This document shows, piece after piece, positions 1-9,104 of a stretch of DNA of 64,000 nucleotides (its first letter is position 1; each line of letters opens with the position of its first letter). Source of the DNA: Novosphingobium sediminis (GTDB lineage: Bacteria > Pseudomonadota > Alphaproteobacteria > Sphingomonadales > Sphingomonadaceae); contig NZ_BJYR01000016.1 of the NCBI RefSeq assembly GCF_007991615.1, positions 1 to 64,000 of the forward strand. Direction: 5' to 3'. The translations under genes and the position numbers were made by a program. The notes beneath the pieces were generated by a model. It saw only the letters and a list, made by a program, of their open reading frames with translations, was not told the origin of the DNA and did not search any database.

Positions 1-747
1 CTTTTGAACGACGTCTGTGGCATCAAGTTGCAGGGCAATCAGATCACTGTCGGTTCGGCGCACTTCCCGTCGCGCATGACGATCTGTGACAAGGAGATCC
101 CGGCATCTTTCGATACGGAAGGCACAGTCTGCTTGGCGAGCAATGACCGCGAACCCAGATTTGCCATTGAAAAGCGAGCGGTCGCCGCCCTGGTTTCGGT
201 GGTCAGTCCCTCGCAGGCCGTCGCCACCGCTCGGCCGCTGCCTCGTCAAATCGAGACCCGGGCGATATCAGCGGGTGTCCGGCTCACCGGAACGGACCTC
301 GCGCAGGCAACGGATAAGGGAACTGCTGTCCACGAAGCCTTACGGATTTTGCTGTGCAGGCCGGATCTGCGGCACAGAGTGGGTCAGCATTGCCGGATCG
401 CCGAGGCTGAAATCGAGCTGCTCGCGCAACAGGCGCAAGCTCTCCGGCAGACTCTCACTGAGCTTGGTTATTCGCGCCTGCATATCGAACAGCCAATCGA
501 AATCGAACTGGCCGACGGAGGCCGTCAGAGCATCATAGTCGATCTGATTGCCGAGGGAGCGCATGGCTTCATGATCGTCGACCATAAGAGTGGCCCGGTT
601 GCTGACCACTTAGCCCGGTTCGAGAGCTATTGGCCGCAGCTAGCAGCCTACATCAACACCGTTGGCGATCGAGGAAACAAGCCCGTTAACGGAGCGGCTG
701 TATTTTGGACGGAAACCGGCGAACTGACGCTTGGAATTGGAATTTGA
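1..747 (+). CDS. C-terminal part of a RecB/AddA-type helicase-nuclease (cut by window edge)
   Basis: The frame is open to the first base, so only the end of the gene is visible. The roughly 248 visible residues carry the signature of a RecB-family PD-(D/E)xK nuclease: GTAVHEAL with the metal-binding His near residue 110, an IVDLI Asp near 180, VDHKSG (Asp193, Lys195) and the downstream YWPQLAAY helix. In the family this domain sits at the C-terminus of UvrD/AddA-like superfamily 1 helicases, which unwind and degrade DNA ends; the helicase part would lie left of the window and is inferred. The next gene starts 25 bases after the stop, so this is the first visible gene of a four-gene operon. 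Codon use is less GC-rich than the core genome to the right. Confidence 0.75.
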   Translation, partial: LLNDVCGIKLQGNQITVGSAHFPSRMTICDKEIPASFDTEGTVCLASNDREPRFAIEKRAVAALVSVVSPSQAVATARPLPRQIETRAISAGVRLTGTDLAQATDKGTAVHEALRILLCRPDLRHRVGQHCRIAEAEIELLAQQAQALRQTLTELGYSRLHIEQPIEIELADGGRQSIIVDLIAEGAHGFMIVDHKSGPVADHLARFESYWPQLAAYINTVGDRGNKPVNGAAVFWTETGELTLGIGI

Positions 748-772
748 GGGGCAGCTGCACTTGGCGCATGGC

Positions 773-1951
773 ATGAATTCAGCGATTGGCTGGATCGATT
801 TTGACGAATCTGAACGTGACCGTGCGCAGCGGTTGATGGACCTGTTTCGAGAACAGGACAGCCGCGATGAACTGGGCCTTGGCGCGATTAGAGATTCCAT
901 CGCCGATCATCTGTTTCCTGGGACAAGTACCATCCAGACGCGGCTGCGGTACATGCTCTTCATTCCATGGGTACTGAGGTCATTGCCTTCAAACCTTGGG
1001 GTCCGGGAAATGGCCGCCAAAGCGAGACAAAAGGAAATTGAACTCGTTAGGGCCTTGATCGCGGGAGCACCGAAAGACGTCGGAATCATTGGACGGGACG
1101 CGGGCGATAAGCTCAAGCGCTTGCCCAGCAGCGTCTACTGGTCCGGCCTGGAAAGCTGGGGCATTCGCTGCTTTCCCGGTTCGATCGAGGCTTACTTTGC
1201 GGCGCTTCCGCATTGGCCCAAGGATGCTGCGAAAGATCACGCCGAAGATGATCTTGGAGGTGCTCCGCGCGGTCGTTCGATGTGGCAAGAGCGATTACCT
1301 GATCCACCGGCAGGGTGGCCGGAAAACATCGACTTTGAGCTGAAACCCGACGAAGCGAGTTTCCTGCTTGATCGCCTAGTTGAACGTCATCCTAATAGCC
1401 TTCTGACTTATCTCGCGTGCAGACACGATCGAGCCAAGGCAGACGCGATCTGGCTGCACCCCCATCTGGCCGATTTCCCTGAGCAAGCAAGAAGGCTGGT
1501 CGACCACGCCAGGGTATTCTCGGGCGTGATGCATGGCGCTGCATTGCTCTATAATCTGCTGCTTAGTGAGCAGCGAGCCAAGGAGGACTGGATCGAAAGA
1601 TACCAGGTCGCGCTTGCTAAATGGAGTGACGAGTTTGATGCAAAGACGCTAGCGTCGTGGTCGTTGGATGACTTCTGGCATGAGACGCGTCACACAGGGC
1701 ACCAGGTGCTTGAGCCAGCCAAGCGATTTGTCACCGAGTGGGTGTCTCTGATCCGCAAAGAAGGAGGTATTGGCCGCAATCGCGAAGCCGCCAATGCCCT
1801 TATCATCACTCGTGAGCGAAGGCTAAAAAAGGGCCAGTCACGGTTCGCAAACACGAGTGCCAGGGATCGTTGGCAAGGAGCCTCCGGTATTGAACGGTTC
1901 CAGTTTCGCTGGCCCATCGCCCGCAGCTACTTGAAGGATCTCAAACCTTGA
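773..1951 (+). CDS. DUF6361-like protein in helicase/nuclease operon
   Basis: A protein of 392 residues with no function I can name. The start at 773 is preferred over the upstream in-frame TTG because the conserved-looking sequence begins MNSAIGWIDF; the upstream residues lie over the end of the previous gene. Its N-terminal half, with a GWIDFDESERD opening, a RLMDLF segment and an RYMLFIPW segment, matches my memory of DUF6361, a family found next to helicase and phospholipase-D genes. I see no catalytic motif, signal peptide or membrane segment. Its stop overlaps the TTG start of the next gene in TTGA (1948-1951), which suggests translational coupling and a shared complex. The family assignment is from memory. 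Confidence 0.65.
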   Translation: MNSAIGWIDFDESERDRAQRLMDLFREQDSRDELGLGAIRDSIADHLFPGTSTIQTRLRYMLFIPWVLRSLPSNLGVREMAAKARQKEIELVRALIAGAPKDVGIIGRDAGDKLKRLPSSVYWSGLESWGIRCFPGSIEAYFAALPHWPKDAAKDHAEDDLGGAPRGRSMWQERLPDPPAGWPENIDFELKPDEASFLLDRLVERHPNSLLTYLACRHDRAKADAIWLHPHLADFPEQARRLVDHARVFSGVMHGAALLYNLLLSEQRAKEDWIERYQVALAKWSDEFDAKTLASWSLDDFWHETRHTGHQVLEPAKRFVTEWVSLIRKEGGIGRNREAANALIITRERRLKKGQSRFANTSARDRWQGASGIERFQFRWPIARSYLKDLKP

Positions 1952-3795
1952 CCCGGAACACGCTCGATCCGGAGATTCGGCTACTGTACGGTGACAGCCT
2001 TCAGGCACCACCTGGATATCGCTTCGATGCCGGGGTGGCGACGACCTTCTCGCTCGATTTTGAAACGGCGTTGGCGGTTCCCGTGAGCCTGGCTCTGTTT
2101 GCTGCAGACAATCGAGAGGAAATTCTACAGCACCCCATTGCTTTGCTGGAGGGTGCAGAGCGGATTGCTGGGCGCCTGGCTGTCTTTGCCGAAGCCGGCC
2201 AGATCCATGCTGCACATGCCCAGCAATCTCGCCTTTGTTCGTTGCTAGAAAAGGTCATCGTCGAGGTCCAAGCTCCAAAGGAAGGAAGCTTCCATCCCAA
2301 GATCTGGGCGCTACGGTTCAAGCCCTTGGACAACGAAGGCGATGATCTTCTCCGTGTCCTCGTGTTGTCCCGCAACCTGACACGCGATCGCTCATGGGAC
2401 GTGGCAGTTCGTCTGGATGGACGCCGCACGCGCCAACCCAAAGCGCAGAACCGTCCGCTGCACACACTGATTTCGACGCTCCCCAGCCTGGCTGTTGGAA
2501 ACATCACCGAGGCGCAGCATGCTCTCACAATGGAGCTCGCGGAGGACATGCGCTTCGGGGAGTGGATTCTGCCTGACGGGTGTGAAACTCTGGAGTTTGC
2601 AGTCAACGGCTTGGGAGGGCGACCTTGGCAGCCGCAAGAATGCACCCGCATCGGCGTAGTCTCGCCATTTTGTGACGACAAAGCGCTGGCTACCTTAGCG
2701 AGCAAAGCACGCCGATCCGCTGAAGTCCTGATCAGCAGGCCTGACCAGCTGGCGTGTATCTCCGCAGAAACGTTGAACGATTTTAAGCATGTCGCCGTGC
2801 TCGACGAAATGGCTGAGCGCGAAGATGGTGAAGAAGCTGAGTCGACGGCGTTCGAGGGGCTTCATGCCAAGATCATCGTTGCCGAGCACAGCTGGGACAC
2901 TCGCCTGACGCTGGGCTCAGGAAACGCCACCACGCCAGCGTTCATTTCAGGGCGCAATGTCGAGTTTTTCGTAACCTTCACCGGCAAAACATCGAAGCTA
3001 GGGTCAATCGACACAATCCTCGGAGAAGGCGGCTTCGGGCGATTGACGCGTGCCTATGTCCCGGGAGAGCTGGCCGCTGCTGAAGCATCCGAGCGCGCAG
3101 CTGAACGTGTTTTGCTGTTTGCTCGGCGGGCACTTGCGCGAGGTGGTCTCACCATCCGCTGCGAAGCAGAACCAGCCGAAGTTCCCGGAAGCTGGCGCTT
3201 GTGGCTGGTTCCGCCAGGAGAGGGAATTACACTGGCGGGAATCGACCAAGTGCGGGTTTGGCCAATAACGCGCGGGGAAGGGCACGCCCGTGATGCCAAA
3301 GTTTCCATTGCTTCCGGTCAACCGCTAGATCTTGGCGTGATCCCGCTTGCCGATGTGAGCCGCTTTTTGGCGATCGAGTTGAAGGAGCAGGCAACTGGTC
3401 GAACGGTCCTCTTTAGCACTGGCTTGCCGATTGAGGGGCTGCCGGCTGAACGCGACGTGGCGATCATGCGGTCTGTGATCAACGATCGAAAGACATTCCT
3501 TCGCTACCTGAGGCTCTTGCTTACGGCCCTTGGTGATCCGTTTTCGGCCGCTCTGGCGGCTGCAGGAAATGGTGGCGGAGCAGGTTGGGCGATGTCGGTC
3601 GCGGACGACGAACCGATGCTTGAGGAACTGGTTCGGGCCCTCTGCGCCAAGGATGGTCGGTTGGACGCGGTTGATCGACTGATGACCCGGCTCAGCGAAC
3701 CGAGCTCTGCGGGCACCGATCCTATACCTGAAGAATTCCGTACGCTTTGGCAGGTCTTTCGCTCCGCACTTGAGGAGGCTGGCCATGGAAAATGA
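1948..3795 (+). CDS. Phospholipase-D-fold nuclease-like protein
   Basis: This 615-residue protein starts at a TTG that overlaps the previous stop. It has two PLD-type half sites. The first is HPK at residues 116-118 followed by SRN at 141-143; the second is HAK at 306-308 followed by GSGNAT at 323-328. Two HxK...(S/N) motifs are what a complete PLD active site needs, so it may hydrolyse phosphodiester bonds in DNA, as PLD proteins in other antiphage operons (DrmC, DpdK) are thought to do. The HxK(x4)D form is degenerate here, so catalysis is uncertain. Residues 340-610 are unassigned and probably alpha/beta. The stop lies 8 bases inside the helicase gene, giving an 11-base overlap. Confidence 0.75.
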   Translation: MTRNTLDPEIRLLYGDSLQAPPGYRFDAGVATTFSLDFETALAVPVSLALFAADNREEILQHPIALLEGAERIAGRLAVFAEAGQIHAAHAQQSRLCSLLEKVIVEVQAPKEGSFHPKIWALRFKPLDNEGDDLLRVLVLSRNLTRDRSWDVAVRLDGRRTRQPKAQNRPLHTLISTLPSLAVGNITEAQHALTMELAEDMRFGEWILPDGCETLEFAVNGLGGRPWQPQECTRIGVVSPFCDDKALATLASKARRSAEVLISRPDQLACISAETLNDFKHVAVLDEMAEREDGEEAESTAFEGLHAKIIVAEHSWDTRLTLGSGNATTPAFISGRNVEFFVTFTGKTSKLGSIDTILGEGGFGRLTRAYVPGELAAAEASERAAERVLLFARRALARGGLTIRCEAEPAEVPGSWRLWLVPPGEGITLAGIDQVRVWPITRGEGHARDAKVSIASGQPLDLGVIPLADVSRFLAIELKEQATGRTVLFSTGLPIEGLPAERDVAIMRSVINDRKTFLRYLRLLLTALGDPFSAALAAAGNGGGAGWAMSVADDEPMLEELVRALCAKDGRLDAVDRLMTRLSEPSSAGTDPIPEEFRTLWQVFRSALEEAGHGK

Positions 3796-6700
3796 GCGGT
3801 TTGACGCGGGGCCTGCCCTAGCTCAGCTAAAGCGATTTCAGCGTCGCACGGTGGACTATGTCTTCGACCGTCTGCACGGCGCAGATCCTGTGCGCCAATT
3901 CCTCGTCGCGGACGAGGTGGGCCTGGGCAAGACGATGGTTGCCCGAGGGGTTATTGCCAAGACAATTGAAGCGTTATGGGATCGATCAAAGCGGATCGAC
4001 ATTCTCTACATCTGCTCCAATCAGGCTATCGCTGCGCAAAACCTCAATCGCCTGAACGTGCTGGGAAAGCGCGCGATGGCGCTTCCCACCCGGATGACGT
4101 TGGTCCCTTTGCAGCTGCGCGGCGAGCAAGATCTTTCCGCAAACAAGGTCAACTTCATCAGCCTAACGCCGGGGACTACTTTCAATCTGCGATCCACCAC
4201 CGGAGTGATTGATGAGCGGGCGCTCTTGCTGCGTCTTCTCGAAGAGATGGGCTATCCGTTCACGCCACTCAGAAATGCGTTCCAGGTAGACGCTAAGAGC
4301 CGTTGGGACGGATGCGTCAAGGACATGACCCTTGAAGGCATCGACCCAACGATAATCTCGAACTTTGTGAAGTCGGTCCGCGCAGATCTAAAACTGGTTG
4401 CAGGTATCGACGAAGTGATTGGGCTGTTCCCGCGTCGGCAGCCAACTTATCCTGATGAGAAGCGCTGGAAGCGCAACGACGTGATCGGCGCGCTCCGGAG
4501 CAAGCTGTCACACGCCTGCGTAAGCGCGCTCAAGCCCGACCTCATCATCCTCGATGAATTTCAACGTTTTCGGGAGTTGCTGCGCGGGGAAGGAGAACCA
4601 GCTGAGCTGGCACGGGCTCTGTTCGAGTACTCCGACGATACAGCCAGCGCGCGCACCCTTCTTCTCTCAGCGACGCCTTACAAGATGCTCACGCTTACCG
4701 GCGATGAGCCGGAAGATGGGGATCATTACGAGGACTTCCTCGAGACGATCGAGTTCCTTTATGGCCGTGACAGGGGCGCAAACATCAAGGTCGAGCTCGA
4801 CCGTGAAATGCGCCGATTCCGCAACCTCCTCCAGCAACTGCCGACGACTTCGAACGAGGCCAAACGAGCGCGCAACAAAGTTCAGCGTACGCTGAAGCGC
4901 GTCATGGCCCGCACCGAGCGCGTAGGCAGCACTGTGCAGCGAGATTCGATGTTGGCGGAGCCAGCGATCGATGTGCAGCTCGCGCCTGTCGATCTCCATC
5001 AGGCGGAAGCTTTTGCGCGCGTTGCGCGCGCTGTCGATGCTCGCGAAATCATCGAATATTGGAAGTCCGCGCCTTATCTCCTGAATTTCATGCGTGACTA
5101 CACGCTCAAGCATCGCCTCAAGGACAAAGCCGCGAATGCTGACCCCGCGTTGCTGTCCGCATTGCGCGACGCACAGGCGCTAGGGATCCGTCGCGAACAA
5201 GTCGAAGCCTATCAGCCTATCGATCCGGCGAACGGCCGTCTTCGTGCATTGATGTCAGACCTGTTTGGTTCTGGGCTCCATCAACACCTTTGGCTCCCGC
5301 CGGCACTCACATACTATGGTCCTGTCTCGGATGGCCCACCGGCGACGAAGGCGCTCGTCTTTTCAGCATGGCAGATGGTGCCTGACGCACTGGCTGCCCT
5401 GCTGTCCTACGAAGCCGAGCGCCGCATGGGAGCGGGTTCTGTCGTTCGATCGTATTCCGAAGCAACTCGTCGTCGCCCATTGCAGTTCAAGCTGGTTGAT
5501 GGCCGTCCGGCAGCGATGCGGGCGCTGCACCTGATTTATCCATCGCCAACATTGGCCCAAGTAGGCGATCCGCTCGAAGTATTTGCCAGCTCGCAGAAGC
5601 AGTTAACGGTGGCTGAAATGCGCACAGCAGTAGCGGAGCGTATTCGAACGGAACTTGGTCACCTGTTCGCTGCAGAAACCGTGGCCGACGTATCTGGTCG
5701 GGATTCCGAATGGTCCACTTCGGCGACGATAGACGTACGTCTAAAGACTAAAGCGCCGAGTTGGCTTAAGTACCTTGGCTACCGATGGACAGCACAGGAA
5801 GATGGCTTCCGAGAGCATATCTCCGAATTGCATAGAGCGTCGGCTGATGCGTCAATGGGGGCGCTTGACAACGAAACGTTGAATCTGCTGGTGGACGTTG
5901 CCCTCGGCAGCCCAGCCGTTTGTGCGTTGCGAGCTCTGCGTCGCATTGCACCAGGATTGGCCTGGGACGATTCAGATCTGCTCGAAGCTGCAGCTTCAAT
6001 TGCTTGGGGCTTCCGGGCACTCTTCAACCAGCATGACGCTGTCGCCTTGTTGCGGCAGGAGCGTGATGAGCACTATTGGCGCAGTGCTTTGGCGCACGGA
6101 GTTGAGCACAACCTGCAGGCTGTGCTTGATGAGTATGCGCATTATCTCGTCGAAGGCGAAGGCTTAGCCTCTAGCTCAGAACGTGATCGCATCGCCGGGG
6201 TGGCGAAAGCCATGACTCACGCGTTGGCGGTTCGCCCGTCACAGATCGACTTGGATGATGTGGTTGTCGAGGACAACAAGGTCGTCTTCCACCCGCCTAT
6301 CAGGATGCGTGGCAGGTTCGCTATGCGTCTAGCTGAGTACAAGGATGACGAAGGCGGAACAGTCCGGCTGGGAAGCGTCCGCGACGCGTTCAATTCTCCT
6401 TTCCGGCCGTTCGTTCTGGCCACGACTTCGATAGGCCAGGAAGGGTTGGATTTTCACCCTTATTGCTATCGGGTCTACCATTGGAACCTTCCTGGGAATC
6501 CGGTCGATCTTGAGCAGAGGGAAGGGCGGGTCCACCGGTTTAAGGGACACGCCGTTAGGCACAACGTGGCCAGAGCACATGCAGATATGATCCGTATTGC
6601 TGCGAAGACTCCGAAAGACCCCTGGGAGGCAATGTTCACCGCTGCGCGGCGGGCAACAAAGAGCTCGTCAGAACTTGTGCCCTATTGGGTTTATGATGGT

Positions 6701-6907
6701 CCGGTGAAGGTCGAACGGCGCGTGCCGATGCTGCCTATGAGCCGCGAAAACATGCGTCTGCGTTGGCTAAAACGCAGTTTGACACTCTATAGGCTGGCAT
6801 TCGGGCAGCCGAGGCAGGATGATTTGTTGGCCTATCTTGATCGCCTCGTCGACGAAGGCGTCGACATAGCGACCTTGGAAGAATTGCAGATCAAGCTCGA
6901 GCCGTGA
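3785..6907 (+). CDS. Large SNF2/DEAD-like superfamily 2 helicase
   Basis: A protein of 1040 residues. The ATG at 3785 is chosen over the TTG at 3770 because a GAGGAGG ribosome-binding site lies about 8 bases upstream. Motif I is DEVGLGKT with Lys49; motif II is DEFQ (257-260) in place of DEAH; motif III is SAT (295-297); motif VI is QREGRVHR (911-918), preceded by a motif V-like GQEGLDF. About 600 residues separate the two helicase cores, longer than in most SF2 enzymes. The GLGKT and QREGRVHR forms resemble SNF2-type translocases such as DISARM DrmD and DpdE. It probably moves along duplex DNA for the PLD and nuclease partners. It ends the operon; the next gene converges 28 bases away. Confidence 0.85.
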   Translation: MENERFDAGPALAQLKRFQRRTVDYVFDRLHGADPVRQFLVADEVGLGKTMVARGVIAKTIEALWDRSKRIDILYICSNQAIAAQNLNRLNVLGKRAMALPTRMTLVPLQLRGEQDLSANKVNFISLTPGTTFNLRSTTGVIDERALLLRLLEEMGYPFTPLRNAFQVDAKSRWDGCVKDMTLEGIDPTIISNFVKSVRADLKLVAGIDEVIGLFPRRQPTYPDEKRWKRNDVIGALRSKLSHACVSALKPDLIILDEFQRFRELLRGEGEPAELARALFEYSDDTASARTLLLSATPYKMLTLTGDEPEDGDHYEDFLETIEFLYGRDRGANIKVELDREMRRFRNLLQQLPTTSNEAKRARNKVQRTLKRVMARTERVGSTVQRDSMLAEPAIDVQLAPVDLHQAEAFARVARAVDAREIIEYWKSAPYLLNFMRDYTLKHRLKDKAANADPALLSALRDAQALGIRREQVEAYQPIDPANGRLRALMSDLFGSGLHQHLWLPPALTYYGPVSDGPPATKALVFSAWQMVPDALAALLSYEAERRMGAGSVVRSYSEATRRRPLQFKLVDGRPAAMRALHLIYPSPTLAQVGDPLEVFASSQKQLTVAEMRTAVAERIRTELGHLFAAETVADVSGRDSEWSTSATIDVRLKTKAPSWLKYLGYRWTAQEDGFREHISELHRASADASMGALDNETLNLLVDVALGSPAVCALRALRRIAPGLAWDDSDLLEAAASIAWGFRALFNQHDAVALLRQERDEHYWRSALAHGVEHNLQAVLDEYAHYLVEGEGLASSSERDRIAGVAKAMTHALAVRPSQIDLDDVVVEDNKVVFHPPIRMRGRFAMRLAEYKDDEGGTVRLGSVRDAFNSPFRPFVLATTSIGQEGLDFHPYCYRVYHWNLPGNPVDLEQREGRVHRFKGHAVRHNVARAHADMIRIAAKTPKDPWEAMFTAARRATKSSSELVPYWVYDGPVKVERRVPMLPMSRENMRLRWLKRSLTLYRLAFGQPRQDDLLAYLDRLVDEGVDIATLEELQIKLEP

Positions 6908-6935
6908 CCCACTGGACAGGCGATTTCCCTCTCAT

Positions 6936-7568
6936 TCAGGCGGAGCCAATCCGAACAGGAGAAATCTCAAGCAGCAAATAAGGGAGCGCCGCACCGCACT
7001 CTGACCAGCGGAATGCGTAGCTCCCGGCGAGGGTGATGGGCGGACCATACGCTCCGGTCTTATAGGTGAGTGTTGTTCCCGCCCCGTAATGGCGTTCGTG
7101 GCGGAAATCGAAATCGCTCGTATCGCTCGAATAGCCGCCTTGGTCGACGTAGTGGCGATGGTCAGTCGCTACCAGCATAAAGCCGATATCTGCCACATCT
7201 GCGCACTGTTCCAAGCGGGCAATGTCCTTGAAAACGTCGTACCGGTTGTTCGGCTCGCGGTGGTTCTCTCGTTTAAAGAATTTGAGCTCGATCGCACAGC
7301 GCCATTCGCGGGCTTCATCGTCAGTGAGCCGAAACCAGACATCAATCCTGCCTCGCTTGCCGCCATTACTGCGAAGCGGTTTTTCCAGTTCTATCGAGAA
7401 GGTCTCGCGTTCGCTGATGATCTCGAGATCGGCAGCAGTTGAGATGATGCGACCGAGGTGCAACTGAAGCGTCGCCTCGCTTTCGCAACGGACACGTCCA
7501 CCGCTTATCTGTCGGAAAAGCGTCGGCACTGCGAGGTTCACGATATTGCGAAGACGATCTAGCGACAT
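6936..7568 (-). CDS. PD-(D/E)xK-like nuclease candidate
   Basis: A 210-residue protein read on the minus strand. The open frame extends to 7856, but that extension is the Pro/Arg-rich shadow of the gene upstream, so I place the start at ATG 7568 (MSLDRLRNIV). Residues 73-78 (GRIDVW, Asp76) and 91-97 (CAIELKF, Glu94 and Lys96) have the D-x(17)-E-x-K spacing of a PD-(D/E)xK active site, with acidic residues at 30 and 32 upstream and a YDVFKDIARLE helix after it. That points to a restriction-like nuclease or a structural relative. It lies 92 bases after the stop of its likely partner and converges with the helicase. Specific function unknown. Confidence 0.6.
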   Translation of the reverse strand: MSLDRLRNIVNLAVPTLFRQISGGRVRCESEATLQLHLGRIISTAADLEIISERETFSIELEKPLRSNGGKRGRIDVWFRLTDDEAREWRCAIELKFFKRENHREPNNRYDVFKDIARLEQCADVADIGFMLVATDHRHYVDQGGYSSDTSDFDFRHERHYGAGTTLTYKTGAYGPPITLAGSYAFRWSECGAALPYLLLEISPVRIGSA

Positions 7569-7659
7569 TCTACCCTGACTATCCTGAAATGTTAGCTGCG
7601 CGAGGCGCGACGCCCTGGGGCCGTTAAACGAGTCCGTCCCGTCCCCGTCTAGATGAGCA

Positions 7660-8175
7660 TCATGCTCGTGAAATAAGAATGCTTGCCGGAAAATCCTTAT
7701 ACTCCGAAGCCATGCTTTCGAAGGCCTCTCCGGATTGTTCAAGGACCGCTTCAACGCTTTCGGTCGGGGACTCTTCGACGGCCCCGTACACCAGGGGTGC
7801 TGAAGAGGCAGCTCTAGCTGGCCGTGGAAGCTTTCGATTCCGACCTGCGAGTTCATTTATCAGTTTGGCAAAATGCCACAGGGCTGCTGTTGCATTTTGC
7901 CGCCTATCCCGTGGGACATCTTCGCAGACACCAAGCCAGATTTCCTGATCGAGCTGGTCACGATGCTCCATAAGATGAGCGCCGAGCCAGTCCGGATTAT
8001 CGAACACCAGAGCCTGATAGTCCGCCCCCACTTTAGTACCAAGTCGACGCGCAGCCTGTCGCGGGACCGAGATGATTGGGCCTTCGTCTAGACCCACTTC
8101 GAGCGCCTGGAGAATGAGTTCGAAATCATCGCCTGTGTGCATTGAGTCCACCCAGCGGATCCGGAACTTATCCAT
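7660..8175 (-). CDS. Unknown protein upstream of the PD-(D/E)xK candidate
   Basis: A 171-residue protein if translation starts at ATG 8175 (MDKFRIRWVD); an in-frame ATG at 8229 would add an Arg-rich tail that looks non-coding. I recognise no family. The sequence is soluble and acidic, with a VPRQAARRLGTKVG segment near the N-terminus that could be a small DNA-binding helix pair, and a low-complexity Pro/Ser/Glu-rich end. It lies just upstream of the nuclease candidate on the same strand, so the two probably form a two-gene unit. The 245 bases between this gene and the divergent gene at 8421 should hold both promoters; I see no clear operator there. Confidence 0.55.
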   Translation of the reverse strand: MDKFRIRWVDSMHTGDDFELILQALEVGLDEGPIISVPRQAARRLGTKVGADYQALVFDNPDWLGAHLMEHRDQLDQEIWLGVCEDVPRDRRQNATAALWHFAKLINELAGRNRKLPRPARAASSAPLVYGAVEESPTESVEAVLEQSGEAFESMASEYKDFPASILISRA

Positions 8176-8420
8176 CTTTCTTGAATCCCTCTTTCTGCGT
8201 CGCCGGCGGATGAATGATTGTCGCGACAAATTCGGTCGCAGGAGCTAACTCCTCATTCCATGTCCGCTGGTCGCCAAGTTTGCCTCCGGCTTGGTACCTT
8301 TTGGTTGGTCCAATCTCAACATATTGAAGTTGCGGCTGGCAGCAATCGTGCGACCGTTTTTGTCGCGGGTGGTCGCTTGTAAGAATTTGGCTTACGGCTG
8401 ACCGAGGACGAGGGACAAGA

Positions 8421-9104
8421 ATGGGCCTATTTAATCGCATTTTTCTCGGGCACCGGATCGATGATTGGGCGTCGGAATACTCGCTTGTTGCGGCCAGAAC
8501 GCTCAATCAGGTCGCGGCTGACTTGATAGCGAGCGCTGAGCAAGACGTTTCCAATGCAAACCTAAAGGACGGCCTTTGGGCGCAATCGGCCTTCCTACAA
8601 GTCAGCATCGCTCCGAAGGTTCGCGAAGTTGCTGAACCAGTCGCGATTGAGATCCTCAAAGAAGCAAACACCGCACTCGCTGCGATCGTAGAGGAACAAG
8701 CCGTCTGGGTAAGAAGCCCGGACTATGTCGAGCAACCAGGAGCCGTATTCGATGGCGCCAGGGATATCGCAGCCGCGGCAGTGCCGCTCGCTGCGGGTGT
8801 TGCGACCGCCGCATCACTTCCTTTCGCAGCGGTGACAACCACGACCGCGTGGCTTGGCCTGGTCACCACGACAACAATCAGCTGGCCGGTTGTAGTTGGC
8901 GGGGGCGCGATCGCTGGATTGGGCATTGCAACGGGGCTTCTCAACACTGCCAAGATTCGCGACCGGGCCCAAGCCAGACTGCGCGACCGCGTCCGTTCCT
9001 TTGTCGTCGGCTCGCTAATCGGCAGACATGAAAACTCACCGTCGATTCTGCAGCAGTTGACTGCGGAGTTTGACCGCGCAGCGAAGCGTGCAAAAGCGAT
9101 ATGA
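8421..9104 (+). CDS. Small membrane protein, first of a coupled pair
   Basis: A 227-residue protein with no family I recognise. The ATG at 8421 follows a GAGGGA-like ribosome-binding site. The N-terminal half is helical and soluble. Two hydrophobic stretches follow, at about residues 115-139 and 155-176, rich in Ala, Gly and Thr, with a GGGAIAGLGIATG glycine-zipper-like run. A basic Arg-rich helix follows the second. This layout fits a protein that inserts into the inner membrane as a hairpin. The stop overlaps the next start in ATGA (9101-9104), so the two proteins are probably made in a fixed ratio. A membrane-acting effector is one possibility, inferred only from layout and island context. 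Confidence 0.6.
   Translation: MGLFNRIFLGHRIDDWASEYSLVAARTLNQVAADLIASAEQDVSNANLKDGLWAQSAFLQVSIAPKVREVAEPVAIEILKEANTALAAIVEEQAVWVRSPDYVEQPGAVFDGARDIAAAAVPLAAGVATAASLPFAAVTTTTAWLGLVTTTTISWPVVVGGGAIAGLGIATGLLNTAKIRDRAQARLRDRVRSFVVGSLIGRHENSPSILQQLTAEFDRAAKRAKAI

Noticed and set aside
1-6907. Calling the operon DISARM, Dpd or BREX
   Set aside because: The hallmark partners (DrmA/DrmB, a TGT-like DpdA, or a BREX PglZ/BrxC) are absent in the visible part, and no methyltransferase is present.
6936-7856. Longer version of the PD-(D/E)xK gene starting at 7856
   Set aside because: The extra 96 residues are Pro/Arg-rich and antiparallel in composition to the partner gene; a better ATG with normal sequence is at 7568.
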